Source of the DNA: Metridium senile
Lineage: Eukaryota; Cnidaria; Anthozoa; Actiniaria; Metridiidae
Length of the DNA: 64,000 bases
NCBI GenBank assembly: GCA_949775045.1
Contig: OX459110.1
Span: 3,997,229 to 4,061,228, forward strand
Direction of reading: 5' to 3'
Shown in pieces: positions 1-12,500 of the stretch (its first letter is position 1; each line of letters opens with the position of its first letter). A program made the translations under genes and the position numbers. The notes under the pieces were generated by a model, which saw only the letters and a list, made by a program, of their open reading frames with translations, searched no databases and was not told where the DNA came from.

Positions 1-1
1 A

Positions 2-2440
2 ACTGCCTACTGTAACACTTTAAAAACCGACCAAATTACTGCAGCACACGCTACTGTCAATAAATTTGCAGGACCAAGTAGTGTTTTGGGACAAGCGTTT
101 GTAACTATAGTCACCAATAAAAAATCAGGACCAGATGAATTGGACTGTGACAGTGTCATCAATGAGCTCAATCAGGAACGTTTTGACAGAATCAAGGCAT
201 TATTGGAGTACTTACAAGATCAAGGTTGGGCCGAAGGAAGTGGACTTGGCTCGATTGACCACGAGATGAACAAAGGTGGATCCGGTTTCATGAATTCAAT
301 GTTTCTAATTCGTCATGCTCTGAGGTCTGAAACAGCACTGTTCCAAAGTCTCCTGCAAGCGATGAAATGGTACAATGACTTCAACGAGATCTACCAAGAT
401 GATAATGACTATATCTACGATGGGTCGACATCAGACCGCATAAGGACAATTTTCCTCTACAGATTGTTCATCATACTGGTAGATAATGGAAACAAAGATC
501 AACAGATCAATAACCTGGAGTATTTACGAAAATGGGGCAAACACGCTCTGAGAGTCAACAAAGGTCTTGGTGGTCTGATCAAACCTGACCATACTGGTTT
601 TCACCACAAGACATTCTATGGAGTAGCGTACGTGCCCCATGCACTTCACAATGCAGCTCTAATGCAGTATTTCCTGGACGGGACAAGCTTTGCTTTACCT
701 CAAGAATCCAAAGATAACATTCGCAAATGTCTTGAAGTGATGCGAATAACAGCTGTAAAGTATTCCACTCCAAACGGACTTTGCGGCCGTTTTCCTAATT
801 ACAACAGAGCAATCTTATCTGAACACGTTCCTGCCTACGCTTACATTAGTTACGTTCATGGTCAAACCGCATCACAAGACCAGACTGACCGACCTGAAAT
901 GTTCCTCAGACTCTTCCAAACAGATTTTGCAAACCTTAATTCTTATTTAGAAGAAGGGAAAATTAAATCTGGAATCTATTACTGGAATACGATTGGGTCC
1001 CTTGATGTTTTGAAGAAAGTAAAAACGCTTCCTTGTAGCGGTAGCCCACCTTGTGCAGCAGAGAGTTCTCCAAATGGACACTGGAGCAAGAACTATGCAG
1101 CCCTATCAATCCATCGACGTGGAGACTGGAGTGTAGCTGCCAAAGGAATGAATCGATACACTTGGGACTATGAAAGCAGTGGCAGAGAAAACGTGTTTGG
1201 ACTTTTTGTAAGCCATGGATCACTACAAATATCAAACACTGAGGAGGCCTTGAAAGCCTACGATGTTACTGAAGGTTGGGACTGGAGGAGAGTTCCTGGA
1301 ACAACAACCATTGACATGTCATTCGAAGAAATGAAATTGAAAAAGGCCAGAAACTACAACTACGAAGGACAATTTGCAGGAGGGGTCAGCTTCAGTGGTT
1401 CTCAATCTCTCAGGAATGGCGCATTCGGAATGAATTTCAAACAGCCGAGATACCAAATCAAAGGACAAACAAACCCTCTCAAAACGTCAGAACTTGAATT
1501 CAAGAAGTCATATTTCTTCTACAATGACCTCATTATATGCCTTGGCAGTGATATCAAACTAGGTCCTCAATCTACAACCTACGCCCAGACTACTCTGTTC
1601 CAAGACAAAATGCTTGATGGAAAGAAAATTATCGTCGATAACACAGACAAAACTACAACATTTAGCCAAGATAAGACAGGTTCTTCTACTGTGCAACTGA
1701 AAGACACGAATAATAACATTTACCAAGTAACACCAGGAGATAACATTTTGAAAATCCAAATAGCCGACCAGACGACCAAGACATCCAAAGGATCTGCTAG
1801 CCCTACAGCGAGTTATGCTCTTGTTTATCTCAAACATGCAATTGGAGAAACAAGCAACTATGAATACGCAATAATCGTAGCAGGAGGAGACGATGGTCTG
1901 CTGACCAAGTACAGTGTTATCATAAAGAATAGAAGAGTCCATGCCATAAAGATCGAAGTAGACACAACCAATGAAATCTATGGATATTCGGTGTTTGAAG
2001 ATTTCGAGGCAAATCCAATCAATGATGGTGTTGTGAGGAGTGCAAGCGCGCCTTGTATGATTATGACAGAGAAGACAAGCAGTACCATCTACTTGGCCAT
2101 AAGCGATCCCAACTTAAGCTTCCAAAACAACACTGAGATGGCAAGTAAAACGACATGCACAGACCAAGAAAGGAACGCCATTGCAGACCCAACGAACCCA
2201 AAGATATCTGACGAAGTAGGCTCCAAAATGTTGTTCTGCGTAGAGGCAAAGGCAAGTAATCCCGTCAAAGTCACTTTGAATGTTGTCGTTCAAAGTGTTA
2301 CAAGCGTGAAAGTAGACGGCGAGACACAACGAGATACTACCATGCATGTTCAGCTTGACAACAGCGATCTAACTAAATCCAAGCTAACATTTAATAACCT
2401 TAAAAACGGCTTCTCCACCGAGGTCCAATTAGAACTATAA
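2..2440 (+). CDS. Polysaccharide lyase family 8 (chondroitin ABC lyase-like), 5' truncated by window edge
   Basis: The frame is open from the first bases to the TAA at 2438-2440, giving 812 visible residues with no intron and no convincing ATG start, so the 5' end lies outside the window. Family 8 lyases cleave chondroitin/dermatan sulfate or hyaluronan by beta-elimination in secreted or extracellular settings. Visible family features are a His-rich/Tyr stretch (GFHHKTFYGVAY, nt 596-631) resembling the catalytic His...Tyr region of chondroitinase ABC, an Arg segment (GRFPNYNR, nt 785-808) and RYTWDYES...REN (nt 1154-1192), where the family has a catalytic Glu. An all-beta C-terminal half follows, as in PL8 enzymes. 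The family is typical of bacteria. A long intronless frame next to genes with up to 37 exons is unusual and could mean a single large exon, retroposition or transfer. Hyaluronate lyase specificity is the main alternative. The family call is firm; the substrate is inferred. Confidence 0.82.
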   Translation, partial: TAYCNTLKTDQITAAHATVNKFAGPSSVLGQAFVTIVTNKKSGPDELDCDSVINELNQERFDRIKALLEYLQDQGWAEGSGLGSIDHEMNKGGSGFMNSMFLIRHALRSETALFQSLLQAMKWYNDFNEIYQDDNDYIYDGSTSDRIRTIFLYRLFIILVDNGNKDQQINNLEYLRKWGKHALRVNKGLGGLIKPDHTGFHHKTFYGVAYVPHALHNAALMQYFLDGTSFALPQESKDNIRKCLEVMRITAVKYSTPNGLCGRFPNYNRAILSEHVPAYAYISYVHGQTASQDQTDRPEMFLRLFQTDFANLNSYLEEGKIKSGIYYWNTIGSLDVLKKVKTLPCSGSPPCAAESSPNGHWSKNYAALSIHRRGDWSVAAKGMNRYTWDYESSGRENVFGLFVSHGSLQISNTEEALKAYDVTEGWDWRRVPGTTTIDMSFEEMKLKKARNYNYEGQFAGGVSFSGSQSLRNGAFGMNFKQPRYQIKGQTNPLKTSELEFKKSYFFYNDLIICLGSDIKLGPQSTTYAQTTLFQDKMLDGKKIIVDNTDKTTTFSQDKTGSSTVQLKDTNNNIYQVTPGDNILKIQIADQTTKTSKGSASPTASYALVYLKHAIGETSNYEYAIIVAGGDDGLLTKYSVIIKNRRVHAIKIEVDTTNEIYGYSVFEDFEANPINDGVVRSASAPCMIMTEKTSSTIYLAISDPNLSFQNNTEMASKTTCTDQERNAIADPTNPKISDEVGSKMLFCVEAKASNPVKVTLNVVVQSVTSVKVDGETQRDTTMHVQLDNSDLTKSKLTFNNLKNGFSTEVQLEL

Positions 2441-2976
2441 TCTAAAGGTCATCGGAAAACGGATATACCATAAGCAAGAACATAAATGTAAAAGATAACA
2501 AATGATTGCATGACATATATTCGTGTAACGTAATAGTATTTAGTTATTAACTATTTAGTTATTGTCTAACTAAGAACTCACTCAGGCATGAATAACGCGC
2601 GCAATACACATTGCTGTAAAGGATACAATAGCTGCAATACACTGTTCTGCTCTAGTGCTATCTACAAGTTTGTGAAAAACGTACAGTTGTAAAATAAATA
2701 TTATAATGATTAATATACAATCAACAATGAACAGTTATATATATTCATAATTTGTCAATGTTCTACATATATATATGTAATGTTGAACAGATAAAATGTA
2801 TTATATATATATGAATTAGAATTGTTAGAATTTTTGTTTGTCGATTATGAAATATATAAATAGAATATGTATTCTATTTGTGCCTTCTGGATGGGAGGAT
2901 TTGCACAGTCCGGGTTATTTGGGTGATTCCCTTTTATTGTTAAAATATTTACTATATTTACATTTTATGGTTCTGG
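2441..2976. other. 3' flank of the lyase gene, no gene seen
   Basis: AT-rich flank with an AATAAA-type signal near 2693. TATATA stretches lie around 2740-2815. No coding sequence is recognised. Confidence 0.5.
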
Positions 2977-3372
2977 CCCAGGGGAAGTACTCGGGGGGTA
3001 ACATGACGGGCAGTTCCGACGTATTTTTTTGGGGTTGACCATTTTCGTTCTTGGTATTTTATTGGATCAAGAGACCTGCCACGTATTTTTTTAGGTCTTA
3101 AAATGAAACCCGTATTTTTTGTCCACATCTCCGAGTTCAATTTTTGTTTCGATCCGTGTTTCAGGAAATTAATCGTTTGAAAGAAATATACTGATAATTC
3201 AATAAATCAGTTTTGAAGTATTTAAGCCTTGTTTGTTTTTTTTTGGTTTGAAATTTGCATGCCATGTATTGTTTTGGGTGTAAAATTTCCGGTTTGAGTA
3301 TTTTTGGGGGGATTGCAATATGAAGCTCCGTCGGACCCCCCGTCATGTTACCCCCCGAGTACATCGCCTGGG
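2977..3372. repeat. Terminal-inverted-repeat element, about 400 bp
   Basis: The left end (TACTCGGGGGGTAACATGAC, from about 2988) recurs inverted at the right end (GTCATGTTACCCCCCGAGTA, 3342-3361). This indicates a non-autonomous foldback/MITE-like element. The interior is non-coding. Confidence 0.7.
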
Positions 3373-3791
3373 AGTTCTGGCTCAAAAGTCTATTACGTAC
3401 ATATTGTAAGGGCATCATATTTACTAAAGTTTGTTGGAAAAAAACCTTAACTGACATGAACATTACACAGTCGTACCTTTTAGGGGTGGAAATCAATAAG
3501 GCTTGACTCTTAATTTATGCGAAATTTACAAGGTTTAAAAACGACTGCCTATATCGCCTACCACTTTATCAGGATTTGTTTTCTCCCTCCCATAAAAAAA
3601 TCAACATGTGAGTAGAATTGTGTGCTAAAATATTTAATGTAGAGGTAGTGAGAGTTAATTGGATTCTTGCCAATTAATAGTTGACTTGTATTTGGTAATT
3701 AGAAGATTGAAAACAAAAATATATATAATCACATTTTGTGTCTAGACACGGCTATCAAAGATGATTATCACATGCACATTTCACTTTTCTC

Positions 3792-3879
3792 GTAGCCTGC
3801 GTAGCTGGCCCTGGGGGTGGGGAGAGGGGCGAAGGGTACCTCCGCTCCTTTCTCCCTAGGGCCGAGCTACGCAGGCTAC
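3792..3879. repeat. Short foldback repeat
   Basis: GTAGCCTGCGTAGCT at the left is inverted as AGCTACGCAGGCTAC at the right, with a GC-rich centre. This is a MITE-sized palindrome. Confidence 0.65.
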
Positions 3880-4115
3880 TTTTCTCGTGTTTCTACCTCG
3901 CGGCATCACCAGTGTTTAGTGAGCCTTTGGAATTTCACAACAATCTGCGAGGAATCCAAAGAAAATTTTGAGCCCACAACTTGATCAATTGCCCTATTTC
4001 ATTATAACGCCACAATGTGTTTACAGTGGGGGATAGAATCGCCGAAAACAATGGCAATTTCAACTAAATCTTCCTTCTCTTTAAAAATTGAGCTTCATAC
4101 TATCTAGTTTTTATG

Positions 4116-4271
4116 TACACCTACTTGCAAGAACGTTGTCATACGAAAAAAGAACATTTGTATTTAGTGGGTTTGGAATAAATTAAAAGTACAAAAGATG
4201 ATCACTGAAGCTGAACTATTTCTTTTGTACTTTTAATTTATTCCAAACCCACTTTCTTGCAAGTAGGTGTA
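4116..4271. repeat. Foldback MITE, ACACCTA-TTGCAAG family, copy 1
   Basis: The left end TACACCTACTTGCAAG is inverted at the right as CTTGCAAGTAGGTGTA, and the arms form a near-complete hairpin. Related copies lie at 11926-12093 and 34253-34485. A solo arm ends at 9044. Confidence 0.75.
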
Positions 4272-4499
4272 TGTTATATGTCTATGTTTATACTTTCATA
4301 TTTATGGCATTTTGTTATCATTTCTTTCCTCTCCTTCTTGTAAATGCAATTTTATTGTGTATTCTCGTATTGTTGTTATGAATCTGTCCCCCACTGGCGT
4401 CCATGATCCTTAGCGTTAAGACAATAGAATGTTTTGATGTGATATCATAGTGAAATAGGACAATTGAAATACGTAAAACTTCAACAGGATGTTCCCGGA

Positions 4500-4742
4500 A
4501 GGGGGGGGGGGGGGGGGGGGGTTCTCCCTTTATCCCAGTGGTAGGGGTGATCGGCGTACCTTTTAGGGTTAAAAGATTTCCTGTGCGTACCTTTTAGGGT
4601 CCATTTAGGGTTTTGGCTCAAAAATCAGTTGTAAGGGTCGTTTTTACTCTGCTTTATTTGTATCTGTGCGTACCTTTTAGGGGTCATTTTCAAAATCTCC
4701 GCCGATCACCCCTACCACTTGGACAAAGGGAGTACCCCCACG
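4500..4742. repeat. Inverted-repeat element with G-run and GTACCTTTTAGGG subrepeats
   Basis: AGTGGTAGGGGTGATCGGCG (4537-4556) recurs inverted at about 4700-4720. Between the arms the motif GCGTACCTTTTAGGG appears three times. A run of 20 G precedes the left arm. Similar G-run flanked sequence occurs near 45860 and 56810. Confidence 0.6.
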
Positions 4743-5002
4743 GGAGGATGTTACTTTATGATTAGAACGTTCGATGTTTCTATCAAACTCCCCGTCGCTC
4801 AATTAATGAAGTGACAGTTTGACAGTTTGACAAAACAGCACATTGAATCTATAGCCATTCTGCTGTGTATCTGACAGATTTCGAGCTGTTCCCGAACCGT
4901 CCTTTTGCAAACCAATGATTTGTATTCTTCTAACCTACCTGTCAATCTAAGTGACATTTTACTGACAGATTGACAAACAGGACCTTGAATCTAGGGCTAT
5001 AA

Positions 5003-5146
5003 TAGCCTCCTTTTTCTCCTTTTCTCCTTTGGGATCCCTGTGGGACTCCGAGAGAAGGAGATTTGGGCCGAGAGTGTCGGCTCGCTTCTCAAAAAAGGAA
5101 GCCCAAAAAGTAAAAAAAAAGTAAAAGTTGCCTGCGGAGGAGGCTA
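5003..5146. repeat. Foldback repeat
   Basis: TAGCCTCC... at the left is mirrored by ...GGAGGCTA at the right. The interior is polypyrimidine then polypurine. Non-coding. Confidence 0.5.
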
Positions 5147-5788
5147 GGGCTATAGGTGAGCGTAGTGTTTACAAGTGTTGGTATTGTGATACTTATTTGC
5201 CAACCATTTTAACAATAGATTTATTATTTTTTTCTTTGTTCTAATAACAATTGTTGGTTGGCAAAACCATAACTACGTCACTGTACACCCATCTCGCTGC
5301 CGCAATCTAGGCTGAGATTGTAACACGAGACAGACTGTAGTAGTGTATAGAATGAAATCATTAACAAACACATAAAAATATCCCAGAACTCCAGTCAAAT
5401 TCTAAAGAATATAGGCACACGCAGTCGAGGCTAAGATTGGGCCACCCCGCATTAAGTCTCATGGTCTTCCTGTGGTATGACGACACAACACTGAAAGGTT
5501 TTGTCTCTTAGCAACTTCATTATCCCATAAACCATATCATCCGTTTAAACTCTAAATACTAATTAATTCATAAATTTAAACCAAAGACTGAATTGCAAAA
5601 TATCTTATATTTTTTATTTAAAAAAGTAAAATTTCAAAAACAGCAAAAAAGTTTAGAATTAATACTAAAATGTTTGTAAATACGTTGGTATTGCCCGAAC
5701 CATGCTTTTAAATGTTCAAAAGGAATTTTCTCACCAACGAGATTATTTCCAAATAAAAGTGAATTTTTCCACGAGTGTATCTCAACTT
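5147..5788. other. Intergenic AT-rich sequence, no gene seen
   Basis: Contains a small inverted motif around TTGCCAACCATTTT/TTGGTTGGCAAAACC at 5198-5268. A related copy occurs at about 35010-35085 inside COPA. No gene is recognised. Confidence 0.4.
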
Positions 5789-5870
5789 GACGAGGTGGCC
5801 GAGTGGTTAAGGCGTTGGACTGCTAATCCAATGGGCTCTGCCCGCGTGGGTTCGAATCCCATCCTCGTCG
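5789..5870 (+). tRNA. tRNA-Ser (anticodon GCT)
   Basis: A complete 82-nt cloverleaf with a long variable arm. The acceptor stem is GACGAGG/CCTCGTC with discriminator G at 5870, and the anticodon stem is TTGGA/TCCAA around GCT at 5822-5824. The A box (TGGCCGAGTGG) and B box (GGTTCGAATCC) are intact. The CCA tail is not encoded, as expected for a nuclear tRNA. It reads AGC/AGT serine codons. Confidence 0.97.
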
Positions 5871-5875
5871 GAGTC

Positions 5876-5882
5876 TTTTTTT
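5876..5882 (+). terminator. Pol III T-run terminator of tRNA-Ser
   Basis: Seven T residues begin six bases after the tRNA, the usual RNA polymerase III stop. Confidence 0.85.
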
Positions 5883-6257
5883 ATCATTTTATTTTTGTAC
5901 TTTTTTTTCCATTATTTATATTTTGTTCTTAAAAATGGAAAACAAATTGCAGTTCGATTGGTTAGGGACTTTTAGACGTAGTTTGTATAACTTGTAAATA
6001 TCACTGGAGGCAGAACGAAACGGCCATTGTATCCTGAATTGTAATTTGTTTTATGTGATTTTTATGTGTTCAAGGGAGTTGAGTCTATTACTAAATAGTC
6101 GATAACTAAATTATATCGATTGATATAACAGTTAACCAATCAGTTGGTTAATCTTTCAGGCAATCAATCAATCTGCCAATCAAATTCTGTCAGTTAGTCA
6201 ATCTTGTCAGTCTGTCAATCAACCAGTCTGTCAGTCAATCAGTCAGTTAATCAAAGT

Positions 6258-6431
6258 GGAAACTAGCGAGTAAACTAGTATAGGCTGCGTCGGTGTTTGA
6301 TATAAACGATAGGTAATATAATGAAATTTGTAACACCGTAAAAAATGTAAATGGAAACTAGCGAGTAAACTAGTATAGGCTGCGTCTGTATTTGATATAA
6401 ATGATGGGTAATAGAATGAAATTTGTAACAG
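6258..6431. repeat. Tandem pair of ~95-bp repeats
   Basis: GGAAACTAGCGAGTAAACTA...GAAATTTGTAACA occurs twice in tandem (6258-6352 and 6353-6431). The same sequence, inverted, flanks the transposon at 50385-53822 on both sides, so these copies show the unoccupied form of that target. Confidence 0.75.
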
Positions 6432-6559
6432 ATTTTTCAGTTTCACTCTATTACTAGTACCCATAATAAGTCAATCAGATAACGAACCAATCAGACAAGT
6501 CAATAAGATGGTATTCAACTGTTTATTGTATTAATTTTACAGTATTTAGATGGTTGTTT

Positions 6560-9500
6560 CTAGGCCCGGGTAACCTGCCATACTCGGATAACATTGTCGG
6601 TGTAACCAGCAAATAGTGTCTGACCGTCTGGTGACCAGGCAAGCGAGATACAGTCAGCAGATTGAACCTTGCCACCCATGTTAATAATCTCAGGGCGAAG
6701 CTCATCAACAAGTGACTTGCCTTCAAGATCCTGTAGAAAACCAAAAGCATGTCAATAAGTTATAACAATGCAATAGAATGAAAAGGGTGGCAGTGGAGAT
6801 GATTGTGATGAGAGTGGACATTATGGTGATGATGATGATGATGAAGATGATATTGGCAGTGGAGATGATAGTGGTGATAATGATGGTGATGGTAATGATG
6901 ATTGTGATGGTGATGATTGTGGTGGTGATGGTAATGATGATTGTGATGGTGATGATTGTGGTGGTGATGGTGATGGTGGTGATGGTAATGGTGATATGGT
7001 GGTGATGGTAATGGTGATAATGGTGGTGATAATGATGCTGGTTAGGATGGTGGTGATAATGATGATGATGGTGATAATGATGCTGGTTAGGATGGTGGTG
7101 ATAATGATGATGATGGTGATAATGATGCTGGTTAGGATGATGATGAGAATGATGATGATGATGATTGTGATAATGATGCTGGTTAGGATGATGATGAGAA
7201 TGATGATGATGATGATGGTGATAATGATGCTGGTTAGGATGATGATGAGAATGATGATGGTGATAATGATGCTGTTTAGGATGGTGATGGTGATGGTGAT
7301 TATGGTTATAGTTATAATTATGGTTGATGTGGAGGCATACGTACCCAGATTTTGATGCTTGGTCCTGCAGCTGCGCACAGCCAGTATCTGTTTGGACTGA
7401 ATGTCATGGCATTCAAGATATCACCACCACTCAGGGTGTACAAGTGTTTACCCTCATTTAAGTCCCACAGCATGGCCTGGCCGTCCTAAGTAACCAAAAC
7501 AAACAACCATTAACAACAATGACAATGTGATTGCAGTCTCACGGCAATGCAAATCAACTCAAACAATATTTTATGCTTTTTTGCATAAGAATCGGCACAT
7601 GTGAAGTATGATGTCTAAACCAGGCCTAAATCATTAAACCATACTTCAAAACCCCCTCTAATTTATGAGCATTTTACAATTGCATTCAAAACCATGGAGG
7701 TTTTACATATGATAATTAAAGGCGATCATAGACCGCATGTGGTTACTCCCACTCTATGGTAGAAATATATCGAGATTGTACATTTATAAATTAGTGGGAT
7801 TTGGAGGTATCATTCACAAAAGTGAATAAGGCCTAGTTTATACGTCGAATCTCACTTGTGCTGAATACAATTCAAACAAGAGATAACTAGGCGATCTTCT
7901 TTGATGTAATTGCATTCGGCACATGTGAGATTCGACGTATAAACTAGGTTTAAGATGAATATCGCAATGTGGACACGAGTATTGTAATAGTTACGTTTTG
8001 GTTTACCCATTTCATGGCCCATGGTGTTACATTAGTAATAAAGTTTTTATTGAACTTTAACAAATTTGAAGAGAAGATAAACATATCAACAATGAAAATT
8101 AAACGGAACAAGGAGGAACAAAGTTGTTTCTAAGACTACATGAGGCTACTGCTTGAAACAGATATAACTGACAAATGAATGCGCAAAAATAGGAATAATG
8201 TTCTGATCATGAAGAAGAGATAGAATATTAATGGTTCGGAATTTTTAAGACAAACAAAATGGCGTAAATTCGGAATTTATCAAACAAAATGGTGGAAATT
8301 CTCGAATTTTCCAGGTTTGAACATGTCTGGGGTTGACAGCCCTGTTTATAGCGAATGTCGTTTCGGCGGCTATTCGCACCAATTTACTAAACGAAAACAT
8401 TTGTCAAAAGCTCATTCTTAGAATAAAGCTCATTTAGTATTTTGAAGAGTGACAAACATACAGCAAAATGTGAGATTCTTGACCTTATAAATGTTGATCT
8501 GACCTTATAAAAAAATGCCAAAAATCGAAGGGCACTTCAATCGGTGTGTGATGACTAATGCCGGGCTAATGGTTTTGTTGTCAAAACAAATCATCCCTTT
8601 TCACAGTATTAAACGTCTTATTAAACCTAAAAAAACTTCATGAATAGTACAAATACACATTAAAAGTTAACCTTTTTTAGACAGACATGAAGTAGCAGCC
8701 AAAATATAAACACTTCGATCGTTCAAAGTTGGCCATTCTTTTGAATTCTCGAAATTACAGTTGTCCGCCATTTTGAATTTTGGACATGTGGTTACGGACC
8801 AACAGACATTCTACATGATAACATAGTGGTTCTCCGTCTTACAATGGGAGTAACCACAAAAATTCATCCTAGTTTACATAAACTATAACCTGGATTTTCT
8901 CTAAGAAAATAATCATATGTTTCTGTAATTTTTCTTTTTACAAAAACAGATTTCATCTTGAGTGATCTGCTTTTGTCATTTAATTAATTCCTTCCCAACT
9001 AAATTACCAATGTCAGGACATCATTCTCGCAATTAGGTGTATGGTTACTCTATATATTTATATATTCATATAATATCCCAACATGAAGACCAAGGCTTCT
9101 ATAGAACAGCAAACCAAGGTGAGTAATAGCTGGTTTTTGATCTAGCAAGACATACATCCACATATTAACCATCAATACACAGAATCTACTGACAGGTTTG
9201 GATCTTGCACAAGAACTTATACAATAACAATTTAAAAAACAATCATAGATTTCTGTAATTTTTCTTTTTACAAAAACAGAAAATAGAGTTTTTGAGAGAG
9301 TTGTTCAATATGCTTGCAGTTTGTATTTTACTAGGTCTAAAGTTCTAATTATACAGTAATATTGAAAATTTGGCCATGGGAGTGTGTCTTTTTGTACCAC
9401 ATGACCAATTTTGCGCAAAATGATTGGCCAGAAGCGATCACATGGTACAAAAAAAATTGGTCACGTGGACGGAATTTTTCGGGCATGATTACCAGTCTAC

Positions 9501-12500
9501 TGATTTCCATAGTAATACTGTAATTAAATGCTGAGAGTCGCTTACCTTTCCTCCAGAAGCACACAGAGAACCATCGGGGGAGACGGTGACGCAGTTTAGA
9601 TATCCTGCGTGTCCAACATGATTGGTCTTGAGACGACAGTTGGTCAAATTCCACACCTAACAGACAGACAACATCAATATCTAACATAAAATAACAGATA
9701 CATATTGTATGCTATGGTATGGCATGGCATGTCCCATTTTGCACACACCCTTTTGACCATTTGTTTCTCTTTCTGTTCCGATGTTGTAATAATTTATGTT
9801 GTCAATATGGTTAATAAAGATGTTAGAATGTGACGCACCTTACCGTAGCCACCTAATTAAAGTTTTGTACAAGTTAACCAATCAGAAAGCGATAATTTGA
9901 CTTTAATATAAATGGCAGGCCGAGTGTCAAACGGTAAACACTTTGGAATGTTCAAAGTGAAGACAAGAGTGAAGTTTATAAGTGTCTGAAAAACCTCCCA
10001 GGATGTTTATATTTGAAAAGGTGTAGCAAATAATTTGAAAAGAGAAACTTTTGAACGCTAAGCTAACTTGTACAAAACTTTAATTGGGTGGCCACGGTAA
10101 GGCACGTTATGCTGCAAAATAAAATGCACTTCCTGGCTGAGAAACATCCTTCAAAACTCAACAGAGCAAGGAGAGCTGATTCGTGTAATTATATTAATTA
10201 ATATAGCTTATGAATATATGATAACAGAAATAGAAAACTCTTAAGCAGTACTCAATTGAGTTGAAGATCATTTGGAAATATTAACAAGGCTTGAGAAGTG
10301 TTGCGAAGTACATAGTCCAATAGGTGTCATGCTTCTCTAACACTCTTTTTGTACTCTTATATTCCTGCATGTTCTATTTAACAATCAATCTCCAAAGGCA
10401 AAGTGAATGTTGGTGAAAAATAACCACAACAAAGTCACCAATATTCACTGAACCTGGAGTGAACAATTGTTTTAGTATTAATACAAAACAGTATTTTTTT
10501 TATTTTTGCTATTGCATTTTTGCCATTGACTTTCTATCGCTATTGTATTTCTATCGCTATTGTATTTCTATCGCTATTGTATTTCTATCGCTATTGTATT
10601 TCTATCACTATTGTATTTCTATCGCTATTGTATTTCTATCGCTATTGTATTTTCACTATTGTATTTTCACTATTGTATTTTCGCTATTTGTACTGTTGGT
10701 AAAAAAACTATACTGTGACTTTTACCTTGACTAGTTTATCCCATCCAGCAGATACGATAATGGGGTTCGCAGTGTTTGGAGAGAATCGCACACATGATAC
10801 CCATTCGGTATGGTTTTCTTCATTGATGGTGTACTTGCATACACCAAGGGTATTCCACAGCTTGATGGTATTGTCCCTGGCACCAGAAACAATCTGTCTG
10901 TTATCAGCAGAGAAGGCAACGCTCAAGACATCCTTGGTGTGGCCAACAAATTGACGAGTGGTTACTCCGCTGTATGATAGATACAAGGAAAGAATCAATA
11001 GACTGAATCTAAAAAATCACTCTGACGAAAGGCTTAAGCACAAAACATCAGTAAAGTAAAGTTAACATTTTTTATGTTACAAATTTCATTCTATAACTTA
11101 TTCACTTCTATTACTTATTCACTTATAAATTCACTCCAATGAAGGGCTACACTAGAAACATCCATTAAGTTAACATGTTTTACGCTTACACCCACCACAA
11201 TGTAATGGCCGAAGATACAAGGCAAAAGGGAGAGGAAGGAGTGAGGACACGAACTTGAGACTGGGCCCGAACGAAAATAAAACATTAAGGAGGAGAGGGT
11301 AAGAGTCTAGAAAAAAAACAAAGAGTTTTTACAAATTTCATTGTATTACCTTTTGGTTATATCAAACTCTGACACATCTTATACTTGCTAGTTTCCAATT
11401 ATAGTCCGAATCTTAATATGGTGACCTGCTATTGTTCTTGACTGGCTAGCCTCGTGTTCATGTTAGAAAAGAATAGAGTTTTCACATGTATGCAAAGCTA
11501 GCCAGTCAAGAACAATAGTTATTCAAATTGGTCACCATTATAGTTTTATTGTAAGTCATTATTCCAGAAACAATTAATTATTTTCAAGTTGTAACACAGA
11601 ACATGAGTTTTTATTTATATACACCAATTTCAAAAATCGTTGTCGCAAACAAAGCCACAGTCCAAACTCCGAAGCCTGCAAAGGATGTCAGTATTTATTC
11701 TCTTGTTATCAATTTATTCATAGCATATTTTGTTTGTATGTGTTTGTGTTATATGACCATAACAAGTTGTTGTTGTGGTACTGATATAAATATAAATATT
11801 TCTTTAAAAACATGCAATAAATCACAAATTAAGTCCATATAACCGACATCCTTTGCAAGCTTCAGAGTGTGGACCGTAGCTTCGGCTTTGACAACAATTT
11901 TTGAAATAGGTATATATAGTATTATTAAGACCTAATTGCAAGAATGTTGTCACATGAAAAAAGAACATTAGTAATTTAGTAAGAAAGGAATAACAAAAGA
12001 AAGATTTCATCTTGAGTGATCTGCTTTTGTCTTTTCATTAATTCCTTTTCCACCAAATTACCAAAGTCAGGACTTCATTCTTGCAATTAGGTGTCTAGTT
12101 ATTCTATATATTTAGATATTCATATAATATCCCAACATGAAGACCAAGGCTTCTATGGAACAGTAAACCTAGGTGAGTAATAGCTGGTTTTTGATCTAGC
12201 AAGACATACATCCACATATTAACCATCAATACACAGAATCTACTGACAGGTTTGGATCTTGCACAAGTGTTTATAAGATAACAAAAAGGTTATAAACTTA
12301 GATAAAATATAAATGAAATCTAGATCTAAAATACAGGACAGTTTTCCTCATTATACGGCAGCTTTGATAGCATGTAAGATAGTCCATCACCCAGTTGTTC
12401 AAAGTTTAATAGTCCTTTTCACGGTTCTCGTCCACAACCCCAGCCTTGATGGCATGTAATATATCTTTACAATTTGACTACAGCTTGTTGTAATTCAAGG

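Noticed and set aside
6778..7378. Met/Ile/Val-rich and Ser/Thr/Ile-rich long frames on both strands
   Set aside because: They are translations of the GAT-type minisatellite in RACK1 intron 5. The true exons lie on either side.
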